Assembly (NCBI GenBank): GCA_900548935.1
Contig: URMR01000130.1
Span: 1 to 5,433 of the forward strand
Direction: 5' to 3'
Length of the DNA: 5,433 nucleotides
DNA from: an uncultured Collinsella sp.
Lineage (GTDB): Bacteria > Actinomycetota > Coriobacteriia > Coriobacteriales > Coriobacteriaceae
Positions 1 to 4,944 of this stretch are shown in pieces. Under the pieces are notes generated by a model. The model saw only the letters and a list, made by a program, of their open reading frames with translations, ran no database searches and was not told the DNA's origin. Every line of letters begins with the position of its first letter. Positions within the stretch are counted from its first letter, which is position 1. The position numbers and the translations under genes were made by a program.

Positions 1-390
1 GCTGCGCGCAGGGATTTCCTAGGGCTCATCGGTCGACTCCATCGCGAGGGCCTGACTGTTGTCATGGTTTCGCACAGTATGGATGACCTGGCAAATTGTT
101 GTGACCGCATCGTTGTGATGAACGAGGGCGCCGTGTTTGCCGAGGGAGCGCCCGCGCAGGTTTTTGCGTACGCGGACGAGCTCAAGTCGATCGGCCTGGG
201 CGTTCCCGCCGCCCAGCGCATGGCGCTGGCGCTCGCGCAAGCCGGTGTGCCGCTCCGCTGCGACAAGCTTTATACGGTTGAGGCACTGGCCGACGAGCTG
301 GCCGGCTTGCTACCGGGCTGTGCAGACGGACCTTTGAGGGCATCGCGTCAGGCCGGTTCCAAGATAGCCACGCGAGAGGAGGGCTGCTAA
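1..390 (+). CDS. ecfA2: Energy-coupling factor (ECF) transporter ATPase, C-terminal part (EcfA2-like), 5' end outside window
   Basis: This is the C-terminal end of an ABC-type ATPase; the reading frame is open from base 1 and stops with TAA at 388-390, giving 129 visible residues. The first codons read AARRDFLGLIGRLHREGLTVVMVSHSMDD. This is the segment just after the D-loop, followed by the H-loop (switch) histidine at 73-75. The next stretch, NEGAVFAEGAPAQVF, is the usual last strand of an ABC domain. A tail of the EcfA2 type follows (DELKSIGLGVPAAQRMALAL), seen in ATPases that pair with EcfT rather than in importers with two-domain permeases. Walker A, signature and Walker B motifs lie upstream of the window. 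The enzyme would hydrolyse ATP on the cytoplasmic face to drive vitamin or metal uptake by an S component not seen here. EcfT begins inside its stop codon, so the two are translationally coupled. The A2 rather than A1 assignment rests on the tail and on gene order. Confidence 0.88.
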   Translation, partial: AARRDFLGLIGRLHREGLTVVMVSHSMDDLANCCDRIVVMNEGAVFAEGAPAQVFAYADELKSIGLGVPAAQRMALALAQAGVPLRCDKLYTVEALADELAGLLPGCADGPLRASRQAGSKIATREEGC

Positions 391-1190
391 TGGAGGCGTT
401 CTCATTTGGCAGCTACTATCCCGGGGATAGCGCGGTGCATCGCCTGGATCCGCGCACTAAGCTGCTCCTAGGTTTCGCATTTCTGATCACCGTGCTCACT
501 GTCGGAAGCTTCCGCGGGTTGGTTCCGGTCGCAATGTTTGTCGTGCTGATCTATGCCGCAGCCAAAGTGCCGCTTCGCCGGGTCCTATCATCGATGGCAC
601 CACTGCTGGCGATCGTCGTGGTGGTCGCGGTGCTCAACCTGTTTTCCGACCAGAGTGGCCGCACCCTGTGGCAGCTTGGCTTTTTGCAGGTGAGCGAGGG
701 CTCGCTGCGTTCTGCGGCGTTTATGGCATGCCGTCTGACCCTGATGATGGCCGGCATGAGCGCTATTACGCTCACCACGCCCACGCTCGATCTCACTGCG
801 GGCTTTGAGCGTTTGCTCGCACCGCTCGCGCGTCTGGGGCTTCCGGCGCACGAGCTCGGCATGATCATGGGCATCGCGCTGCGCTTTATGCCGCAGTTTG
901 CCACCGAGATGAAACAGACGGCCGATGCGCAGGCAAGTCGCGGCGCGCGCGTGGCGGGTGGTCCGCTCGGCGGCGCGCGCATGCTTGCCAGCGTGGCAAT
1001 TCCGCTGTTCGCGGGTGTGTTTCGTCATGCCGAGACACTCTCTGCCGCTATGGACGCACGTTGCTACCATGGTGAGCAGGGGCGTACGCGGCTGCATACG
1101 CTTATGTTTGGCCGCGGGGATGCACTGGCCGCGGTGGCGATGGCGCTGCTGGTGACATGCGTTGTCGTTATCAATCTTCAACTCGTCTAA
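390..1190 (+). CDS. ecfT: ECF transporter transmembrane protein EcfT
   Basis: This 266-residue membrane protein is the usual length for EcfT, the scaffold that links the two ATPases to a substrate-binding S component. It opens with the family signature GSYYPGDSAVHRLDPRTKLL (residues 7-26). Hydrophobic segments fall at about 25-40, 43-60, 68-86, 105-128 and 244-263, with a further hydrophobic stretch near 198-210. The two cytoplasmic coupling motifs that dock in the ATPase grooves are present: QASRGA (181-186, Arg184) and AMDARCY (220-226, Arg224), the latter followed by the common GEQGRT. The ATG at 390 overlaps the TAA of the upstream ATPase (TAATG), which fixes the start and implies coupled translation. 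No S component lies in the window, so the substrate cannot be named; it may be a group II system with S proteins elsewhere. The sequence appears complete and intact. Confidence 0.93.
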   Translation: MEAFSFGSYYPGDSAVHRLDPRTKLLLGFAFLITVLTVGSFRGLVPVAMFVVLIYAAAKVPLRRVLSSMAPLLAIVVVVAVLNLFSDQSGRTLWQLGFLQVSEGSLRSAAFMACRLTLMMAGMSAITLTTPTLDLTAGFERLLAPLARLGLPAHELGMIMGIALRFMPQFATEMKQTADAQASRGARVAGGPLGGARMLASVAIPLFAGVFRHAETLSAAMDARCYHGEQGRTRLHTLMFGRGDALAAVAMALLVTCVVVINLQLV

Positions 1191-1220
1191 GCTCGATTCG
1201 AGCGCAAGAAAGGGGTCTCT

Positions 1221-1667
1221 ATGACCGACATCGATCGCACGGCTCAGCTCGAGCGCGTCTGCTCGTATCTCCGGCGCATTCCGGCGTGGTATCTTGCCAC
1301 GACCGATGCGAGCGACGGGCATCAGCCCCGCGTGAGGCCGTTTTCGTTTGCCATGGTCGATGACGGCAAACTGTGGTTTTGCACGTCGCGCGACAAGGAC
1401 GTATGGGCGGAGTTGAGCGCGAATCCCAAGTTTGAGGTATCGGGCTGGAAGCCGGGGGAGTGCTGGATCGTGTTAACCGGTGAGGCCGCGCTCGAGGACG
1501 ATGCATTCGTGAGCGACAAGGTGCGCCAGGCGGGCTTTAAGCACATGGTGGGCATTGGCGAGCAACACGATAGCGCCAACGACGGCCGCCTTGCATTCTT
1601 ATCGGTCCGCAATATTGTTGCCCGCTTCTGCGATATCGACGGCAGCGAAGAGCGCCTGGAGCTCTAG
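1221..1667 (+). CDS. Pyridoxamine 5'-phosphate oxidase-like flavin-binding protein, copy 1
   Basis: This 148-residue soluble protein is of the small, single-domain PNPOx-like split-barrel family. Visible family traits are PAWYLATT (21-28, first barrel strand), QPRVRPFSFA (35-44, a region that in relatives contacts the flavin phosphate), DGKLWFCTSRDKDVWAEL (48-65) and NPKFEVSGW (68-76). Relatives bind FMN, and some bind F420 or haem. Most are of unknown substrate, and there is no reason to call this the true PdxH, which is longer. No signal peptide or membrane segment is seen. The start is supported by a purine-rich GAAAGGGG about 5 bases upstream of the ATG. It lies 30 bases after ecfT, so it is probably in the same transcript. 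It is roughly 48% identical by eye (about 62 matches over about 130 aligned positions) to the next gene. It has a longer N-terminus and two small insertions relative to that copy. Confidence 0.87.
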   Translation: MTDIDRTAQLERVCSYLRRIPAWYLATTDASDGHQPRVRPFSFAMVDDGKLWFCTSRDKDVWAELSANPKFEVSGWKPGECWIVLTGEAALEDDAFVSDKVRQAGFKHMVGIGEQHDSANDGRLAFLSVRNIVARFCDIDGSEERLEL

Positions 1668-1675
1668 CGCGTCTC

Positions 1676-1703
1676 AAATTAACTACCCGTTCTAAATTAG
1701 CTA
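1676..1703 (+). repeat. AT-rich imperfect direct repeat between the two PNPOx-like genes
   Basis: AAATTAACTA (1676-1685) recurs as AAATTAGCTA (1694-1703), a 9 of 10 match with a period of 18 bp. CTAAATTAG (1692-1700) is also a near-perfect palindrome. The patch is strikingly AT-rich in a GC-rich neighbourhood and lies just before the ribosome binding site of copy 2. It could be a small operator or a promoter fragment, but no convincing -35/-10 pair is visible. Confidence 0.4.
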
Positions 1704-1718
1704 GTGGCAGGAGGAAAC

Positions 1719-2129
1719 GTGGACGGATTGAATACGGTGCTGGAGTATCTGACGTCGGTGCCGGCGTGGTATCTGGCGACGAGTGTGGACGGGCAGCCGC
1801 ATGTGCGTCCGTTCTCGTTTGCACAGATTCAGGACGGCAAGCTGTGGTTTGTGACGGCGCGCACCAAAGATGTGTGGCAGGAGCTTCTGCAAAACCAGCG
1901 CTTTGAGGCCACGAGTTGGTGGCCGGGCCATGGTTGGTTGATTCTGCGCGGGCGTGCGGGGCTGGAAGACCGGGCTTCGAGCGAAATGCGCGAGGCCGGA
2001 TGGAAACATCTTGAGCGCTTGAGCGAGCACTATGAGGGGCCTAACGACCCCACGCTCGTTTTCTTTAGCGTCGAGGATCCCGAGGCTTTTATCTGCAATC
2101 ACGACGAATGGGTGCCGGTCGAGCTCTAG
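1719..2129 (+). CDS. Pyridoxamine 5'-phosphate oxidase-like flavin-binding protein, copy 2
   Basis: This 136-residue paralogue of the preceding gene shares all its landmark segments: PAWYLAT (15-21), DGQPHVRPFSFA (24-35), DGKLWFVTARTKDVWQEL (39-56), FEATSWWPG (62-70), LED (82-84), REAGWKH (91-97), ND (109-110), FFSV (115-118) and a terminal VEL. It is predicted to be a cytoplasmic split-barrel flavoprotein; the substrate is unknown. I chose the GTG at 1719 because a perfect AGGAGG (1709-1714) lies just upstream and the N-terminus then aligns with copy 1. The GTG at 1704 would place that ribosome binding site inside the gene, giving the residues MAGGN. The spacing from AGGAGG to GTG is only 4 bases, so TTG at 1728 is a weaker alternative. 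The gene sits 51 bases after copy 1 and is followed by a long terminator-like hairpin, so it is probably last in its operon. Confidence 0.85.
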   Translation: MDGLNTVLEYLTSVPAWYLATSVDGQPHVRPFSFAQIQDGKLWFVTARTKDVWQELLQNQRFEATSWWPGHGWLILRGRAGLEDRASSEMREAGWKHLERLSEHYEGPNDPTLVFFSVEDPEAFICNHDEWVPVEL

Positions 2130-2164
2130 CCAGCTGGCTCATCCCAACAACTTAGTTTTCGCAT

Positions 2165-2222
2165 GGGCGGGCCCCGTGTTGCCCGGCGCCGTAAGGAGTG
2201 CCGGTCGATACGGGGCCCGCTC
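2165..2222 (+). terminator. Long GC-rich hairpin, probable terminator of the ecf/PNPOx unit
   Basis: Bases 2165-2189 pair with 2198-2222 across an 8-base loop (2190-2197). The 25 positions include one mismatch (C2182/T2205) and five G-T wobbles. The outer core, GCGGGCCCCGT (2167-2177) against ACGGGGCCCGC (2210-2220), is perfect. A short T-rich run, TATTTGT (2223-2229), follows on the + strand. It lies 35 bases after the copy 2 stop codon. The stem is longer and the T run weaker than in a textbook intrinsic terminator, so it could also be a processing or mRNA-stabilising element. Confidence 0.75.
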
Positions 2223-2263
2223 TATTTGTCAATTCCTTCAAGCGAATGTGTCGGGAATGTTTC

Positions 2264-2281
2264 AATGCATGAATATGCAAG
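2264..2281 (+). promoter_or_regulatory. Putative ARG box 1 (ArgR/AhrC operator) upstream of argC
   Basis: The 18 bases AATGCATGAATATGCAAG contain a perfect inverted repeat, TGCAT-N4-ATGCA. By my alignment they match 14 of 18 positions of the Bacillus-type ARG box, which I recall as CATGAATAAAAATKCAAK. The position about 106 bp upstream of argC, in an AT-rich island, fits an arginine-repressor operator. ArgR itself is not encoded in the window, so binding is inferred. Confidence 0.6.
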
Positions 2282-2284
2282 CCA

Positions 2285-2302
2285 TTTACGTATTCATGCA
2301 TC
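2285..2302 (+). promoter_or_regulatory. Putative ARG box 2 (ArgR/AhrC operator), degenerate
   Basis: TTTACGTATTCATGCATC starts exactly 21 bp after box 1, leaving a 3-bp gap between the 18-bp boxes. This is the arrangement known for paired ARG boxes bound by one ArgR hexamer. Its right half, ATGCA (2296-2300), is perfect, while the left half, TACGT, is poor. ATGCATGAATA (2265-2275) and TATTCATGCAT (2291-2301) also form an 11-bp perfect inverted repeat across the two boxes. Support comes mainly from the spacing and symmetry. Confidence 0.5.
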
Positions 2303-2308
2303 TTTTGG

Positions 2309-2317
2309 TGCTAAAGT
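2309..2317 (+). promoter_or_regulatory. Possible extended -10 element of the argC promoter
   Basis: TGCTAAAGT fits the extended -10 pattern TGnTATAAT (TG plus 4 of 6). No good -35 hexamer lies at 16-18 bp upstream, because that space is occupied by ARG box 2. A repressor bound there would block polymerase. Transcription would begin near 2324, giving a leader of about 63 bases. CATAAC at 2330-2335 is another, weaker -10 candidate. Confidence 0.3.
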
Positions 2318-2340
2318 TTCAACCCACTTCATAACGACCG

Positions 2341-2372
2341 CTGCGAAATGCGCATCGGTGCATAAATCGCAG
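2341..2372 (+). other. argC leader hairpin
   Basis: CTGCGA (2341-2346) pairs with TCGCAG (2367-2372). Inside it, ATGCGC (2348-2353) pairs with GTGCAT (2358-2363, one wobble) around an ATCG loop. The two 6-bp helices are separated by a small internal loop (A against AAA). The structure ends two bases before the argC ribosome binding site (AAGGAG, 2375-2380). It could influence ribosome access or mRNA stability; no T run follows, so it is not a terminator. Confidence 0.4.
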
Positions 2373-2386
2373 ACAAGGAGTCTGAT

Positions 2387-3457
2387 ATGTCTTTGAAGGT
2401 TGGAATCGTCGGCGCGGCTGGATATGCCGGAGCCGAGCTCATTCGCCTCGTGCTCGGTCATCCCGAGTTTGAACTTGTTGCCATTACGTCCAACGCCGAT
2501 GCCGGCCAGCCGCTGTCCGCGGTGTATCCGAGCTTTGCTGGCGTGAGCGATCTGGTTTTCACCACGCATGACGCTCCCGAGCTCAAGAGCTGCGATGCGG
2601 TTTTTCTTGCCGTGCCGCACACGGCTGCCATGGCGCAGGTGCCTGCCCTGCTTGCCGCAGGCGTTTCCTGCTTCGACTTGTCTGCCGACTACCGCCTGAG
2701 CGATCCGGTCGTGTTCGAGGCATGGTATGCCGCCGAGCACACGAGCCCCGAGCTGCTCAAGACGCGCGCTTTTGGCCTGCCCGAGCTGTTCTGTCGGGAC
2801 TTGGAGACCGCCGCATCCGATTATGCTGGCGGCAAGTCCGTGCTGGTTGCCTGCGCCGGTTGCTATCCCACCGCAACGAGCCTTGCCGCCGCGCCTGCCG
2901 TGCGCGCCGGCTGGGTTGCCCAGAGTGGCCCCGTGATCGTTGACGCTATCAGCGGCGTGACGGGTGCCGGTAAGTCCTGCAACGCCCGTACGCATTTTTG
3001 CAGCGCGGACGAAAACCTGGAGGCCTATGGCGTGGGCAAGCATCGTCACACGCCCGAAATCGAGCAGATCTTGGGCCTAACCGATCGCGTCGTCTTTACC
3101 CCGCACCTGGCACCGCTCAAGCGCGGTCTGCTCTCTACGGTGACGATGCCGCTTACGCCGCAGGCTATCGATACCTTGACCCTTGAGGACGTTGTCGACC
3201 ATTACAAGCAGTTCTACGCCGGTCGAACCTTCGTGCGAGTACTCGATGCCGGCCAGCAGCCCAAGACGGCTTCGGTCGTCGGCACCAACGCCGCCCAGAT
3301 CGGCCTTGCGCTCAACAAGCGTGCGGGCGTGCTGGTGGCGACGGGTGCTATCGACAATTTGTGCAAGGGTGCTGCGGGCCAGGCGGTCCAGTGCGCCAAC
3401 ATCGTTTTTGGCTTTGACGAGCGACGAGGCTTGCCCACAGTGGCGTGCCCGGTGTAG
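2387..3457 (+). CDS. argC: N-acetyl-gamma-glutamyl-phosphate reductase
   Basis: This 356-residue cytoplasmic enzyme reduces N-acetylglutamyl-5-phosphate with NADPH to N-acetylglutamate semialdehyde and phosphate, the third step from glutamate to ornithine. The N-terminal Rossmann motif GAAGYAGAEL (9-18) binds NADPH. The active-site cysteine is Cys159 in CAGCYPTATS, with DAISGVTGAGKS at 186-197. HRHTPEI (219-225) carries the histidine expected to act as acid/base. FTPHLAPLKRGLLSTV (237-252), GTNAAQIGL (299-307) and AIDNLCKGAAGQAV (321-334) are further family signatures. The last block has Cys326 where Gly or Val is frequent. Length is slightly above the common 340-350 because of a short C-terminal tail. 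The ATG at 2387 follows AAGGAG with 6-base spacing, so the start is firm. It is the first gene of the arg cluster, preceded by putative ARG boxes, which suggests repression when arginine is plentiful. Confidence 0.96.
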   Translation: MSLKVGIVGAAGYAGAELIRLVLGHPEFELVAITSNADAGQPLSAVYPSFAGVSDLVFTTHDAPELKSCDAVFLAVPHTAAMAQVPALLAAGVSCFDLSADYRLSDPVVFEAWYAAEHTSPELLKTRAFGLPELFCRDLETAASDYAGGKSVLVACAGCYPTATSLAAAPAVRAGWVAQSGPVIVDAISGVTGAGKSCNARTHFCSADENLEAYGVGKHRHTPEIEQILGLTDRVVFTPHLAPLKRGLLSTVTMPLTPQAIDTLTLEDVVDHYKQFYAGRTFVRVLDAGQQPKTASVVGTNAAQIGLALNKRAGVLVATGAIDNLCKGAAGQAVQCANIVFGFDERRGLPTVACPV

Positions 3458-3485
3458 CACATTCGATTGTTAACGATTTGGTGGT

Positions 3486-3572
3486 CGGGTATCGAGTTGG
3501 GCGCCACTTTTAAGCTGGTCTACTAATTGCGACCGGTATGGCGTGCCAGCCGATGCCCGCTTTTTTTTATTT
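3486..3572 (+). promoter_or_regulatory. Candidate attenuator or riboregulator in the argC-argJ gap
   Basis: Several mutually exclusive pairings can be drawn. Strand A, CGGGTATCG (3486-3494), pairs with strand D, CGATGCCCG (3551-3559), over 9 bp with one wobble, ending one base before the T run. Strand B, GCTGGTC (3514-3520), pairs with strand C, GACCGGT (3531-3537), over 7 bp with two wobbles. C can instead pair with D to make the terminator hairpin. GCTGG (3514-3518) can also pair with CCAGC (3546-3550). This is the layout expected of an attenuator, but GC-rich sequence yields such alternatives readily. No known ligand motif is recognised. Confidence 0.35.
3535..3572 (+). terminator. Intrinsic terminator just upstream of argJ
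   Basis: GGTAT (3535-3539) and GGC (3540-3542) pair with GCC (3549-3551) and ATGCC (3553-3557), with G3552 bulged and a 6-base loop. CGC and then eight T residues (3561-3568) plus ATTT follow. The T run is one of the strongest terminator signals in the window. It lies between argC and argJ, only 22 bases before the argJ start, so argJ expression from upstream needs read-through. Confidence 0.68.
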
Positions 3573-3580
3573 GATATAAG
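3572..3580 (+). promoter_or_regulatory. Possible extended -10 overlapping the argJ ribosome binding site
   Basis: TGATATAAG matches the extended -10 TGnTATAAT at all but the last base. It directly follows the terminator T run and shares bases with AAGGAG (3578-3583). Used as a promoter, it would start RNA near 3587 and leave a leader of about 8 bases. No -35 hexamer is seen at the right distance. It may be only the AT-rich flank of the ribosome binding site. Confidence 0.25.
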
Positions 3581-3594
3581 GAGTCGTAGGGACG

Positions 3595-4863
3595 ATGAAT
3601 ACCGACCTGATTGATATTAAGATTCGCGCCGTCGAGGGTGGCGTTACGGCAGCTGCTGGCTTTAAGGCCGCAGGCATCCATGCGGGATTCCGGAAGAATC
3701 CCGAGCGCTTGGACTATGCGCTCGTGGTGCCTGATAAGCCCTGTCCCGGCGCCGGCGTGTTTACGACCAACCGTTTTTGCGCGGCGCCCGTGCAGGTGAG
3801 CCGTGCCAACCTGGGCGGTTCGGACAAAGGCTATGGCATCGTCGCTGGTGTTTCAATCAACTCCGGCAACGCGAATGCCGCTACGGGCGAGACCGGCCTT
3901 GCCTGCGCACGCGAGACATGCAACATCGCGTCGCAGGTCATCGGCTGTGAACCCCAGCAGATCCTAGTTGCATCCACAGGCGTGATCGGACAGATTCTGC
4001 CGATCGACACGTTTGAGACGGCCGTTCCGTCCGCCTTCGAGGCGCTCTCCGCTCATGGTGGCGCCGATGCCGCCCGCGCTATCATGACGACTGATACACA
4101 TTCCAAGGAGTATGCCGTTCGCTATCGCAGTGAGGCTGCGGGGCATGCAGGCAATGCCTATACGGTGGGCGGTATGTGCAAGGGCTCGGGCATGATCATG
4201 CCCAACATGGCAACCATGATCGCGGTCATCACTACCGATGCCCCCGTCGAGCCGGCGGCGCTCCACGCCCTGTTGCTCTCCACCGTCAAGCAGACCTTTA
4301 ATAAGGTAACGGTCGACTCCGATACTTCGACCAACGACACCTGCATCATGCTTGCCTCCGGCGCCGCTGCCGCGGATGCCGAACCCATTGTCGAGGGCTC
4401 CGACGCCTTCGATGAGCTGGCCTTTGCCGTGCATGAGGTGTGCGAGAGCCTGGCGCGCAATATCGCCGCAGATGGCGAGGGCGCATCCAAGCTCGTGACG
4501 GTTAACGTCACCGGTGCCGCGAACGACGAGGAGGCCGATATCGCCGCCCGTGCCGTCGCCAATTCGCCGCTCGTCAAGACCTGCATTGCTGGTCACGACT
4601 GCAACTGGGGCCGCGTCGCTATGGCGCTTGGCAAGTGCGGCGTGAAGTTTAATCAGGAAGACGTTTCCATCGACATGATGGGCATTCCTGTCTGTCGCGA
4701 CGGTCTGACCGTTCCCTTTGACGAGGACGAGGCTCTGCGACGTTTTGAGGCGCCCGAGATCGTGATCTCGGCCGACCTGGGTGCAGGCGACGCGGCAACG
4801 ACCGTGTGGACCTGCGACCTCACGCACGAGTACATCTCCATCAACGGCGACTACCGTTCCTAG
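3595..4863 (+). CDS. argJ: Ornithine acetyltransferase (glutamate N-acetyltransferase family, ArgJ)
   Basis: This 422-residue protein transfers the acetyl group of N-acetylornithine to glutamate, making ornithine and regenerating N-acetylglutamate. Some family members also use acetyl-CoA, which sequence alone does not settle. The N-terminal block GGVTAAAGFKAAGIHAGFRKN (15-35) is typical. STGVIG (127-132) holds the oxyanion-hole residues. KGSGMIMPNMATM (196-208) is the autoproteolysis site: cleavage between Ala206 and Thr207 frees Thr207 as nucleophile and gives alpha and beta chains of about 206 and 216 residues. SPLVKTCIAGHDCNWGR (324-340) and the terminal DLTHEYISINGDYRS are further signatures. 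The usual DPNWGR or DANWGR is DCNWGR here, and the protein has about 13 cysteines. The ATG at 3595 follows AAGGAG by 11 bases, a long spacing; an in-frame TAA at 3577 excludes an earlier start. It lies 137 bases after argC, behind a terminator, and is in frame with argB. Confidence 0.96.
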   Translation: MNTDLIDIKIRAVEGGVTAAAGFKAAGIHAGFRKNPERLDYALVVPDKPCPGAGVFTTNRFCAAPVQVSRANLGGSDKGYGIVAGVSINSGNANAATGETGLACARETCNIASQVIGCEPQQILVASTGVIGQILPIDTFETAVPSAFEALSAHGGADAARAIMTTDTHSKEYAVRYRSEAAGHAGNAYTVGGMCKGSGMIMPNMATMIAVITTDAPVEPAALHALLLSTVKQTFNKVTVDSDTSTNDTCIMLASGAAAADAEPIVEGSDAFDELAFAVHEVCESLARNIAADGEGASKLVTVNVTGAANDEEADIAARAVANSPLVKTCIAGHDCNWGRVAMALGKCGVKFNQEDVSIDMMGIPVCRDGLTVPFDEDEALRRFEAPEIVISADLGAGDAATTVWTCDLTHEYISINGDYRS

Positions 4864-4873
4864 ATTCCAGGCA

Positions 4874-4905
4874 CGCTGCGCATCTTGCCGCGATTGCGGG
4901 CAGCG
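4874..4905 (+). other. Possible RNA stem in the argJ-argB gap
   Basis: CGCTGC (4874-4879) can pair with GCAGCG (4900-4905), enclosing CCGC-GATT-GCGG (4888-4899) with an 8-base bulge on the left. TGCCGC/GCGGGCA (4886-4902) is a competing hairpin with one bulge. No T run follows, so this is not an intrinsic terminator. A role in translation or stability of argB mRNA is conceivable but unproven. Confidence 0.3.
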
Positions 4906-4944
4906 AAGCACGGCGCGATAACGATACGAAAGACGAGGCAGATT

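Noticed and set aside
1191..1203. GCTCGATTCGAGC palindrome after ecfT
   Set aside because: Only a 5-bp stem with a 3-base loop and no T run; too small to call a terminator between ecfT and the next gene.
588..1322. 244-codon minus-strand open frame opposite ecfT
   Set aside because: Antisense to a well supported membrane protein gene; composition rich in Arg and His is typical of shadow frames.
1704..1718. Upstream GTG start for PNPOx-like copy 2
   Set aside because: It would translate the AGGAGG ribosome binding site itself; GTG at 1719 aligns better with copy 1.
2226..2231. TTGTCA, a good -35 hexamer match downstream of the long hairpin
   Set aside because: No -10-like hexamer at 16-18 bp downstream (the region around 2249-2255 is GC-rich), so no promoter is called from it.
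2032..2334. 100-codon + strand open frame overlapping the end of copy 2 and the intergenic region
   Set aside because: It runs through the long hairpin and the operator region, with no ribosome binding site or recognisable protein features.
2294..3049. 251-codon minus-strand open frame opposite argC
   Set aside because: Antisense shadow of argC; no family features, and it would run through the putative argC operator region.
3481..3511. GTGG/CCAC pairing followed by TTTT as a first terminator after argC
   Set aside because: Only 4 bp with a loop of about 19 bases; the stronger terminator lies at 3535-3572.
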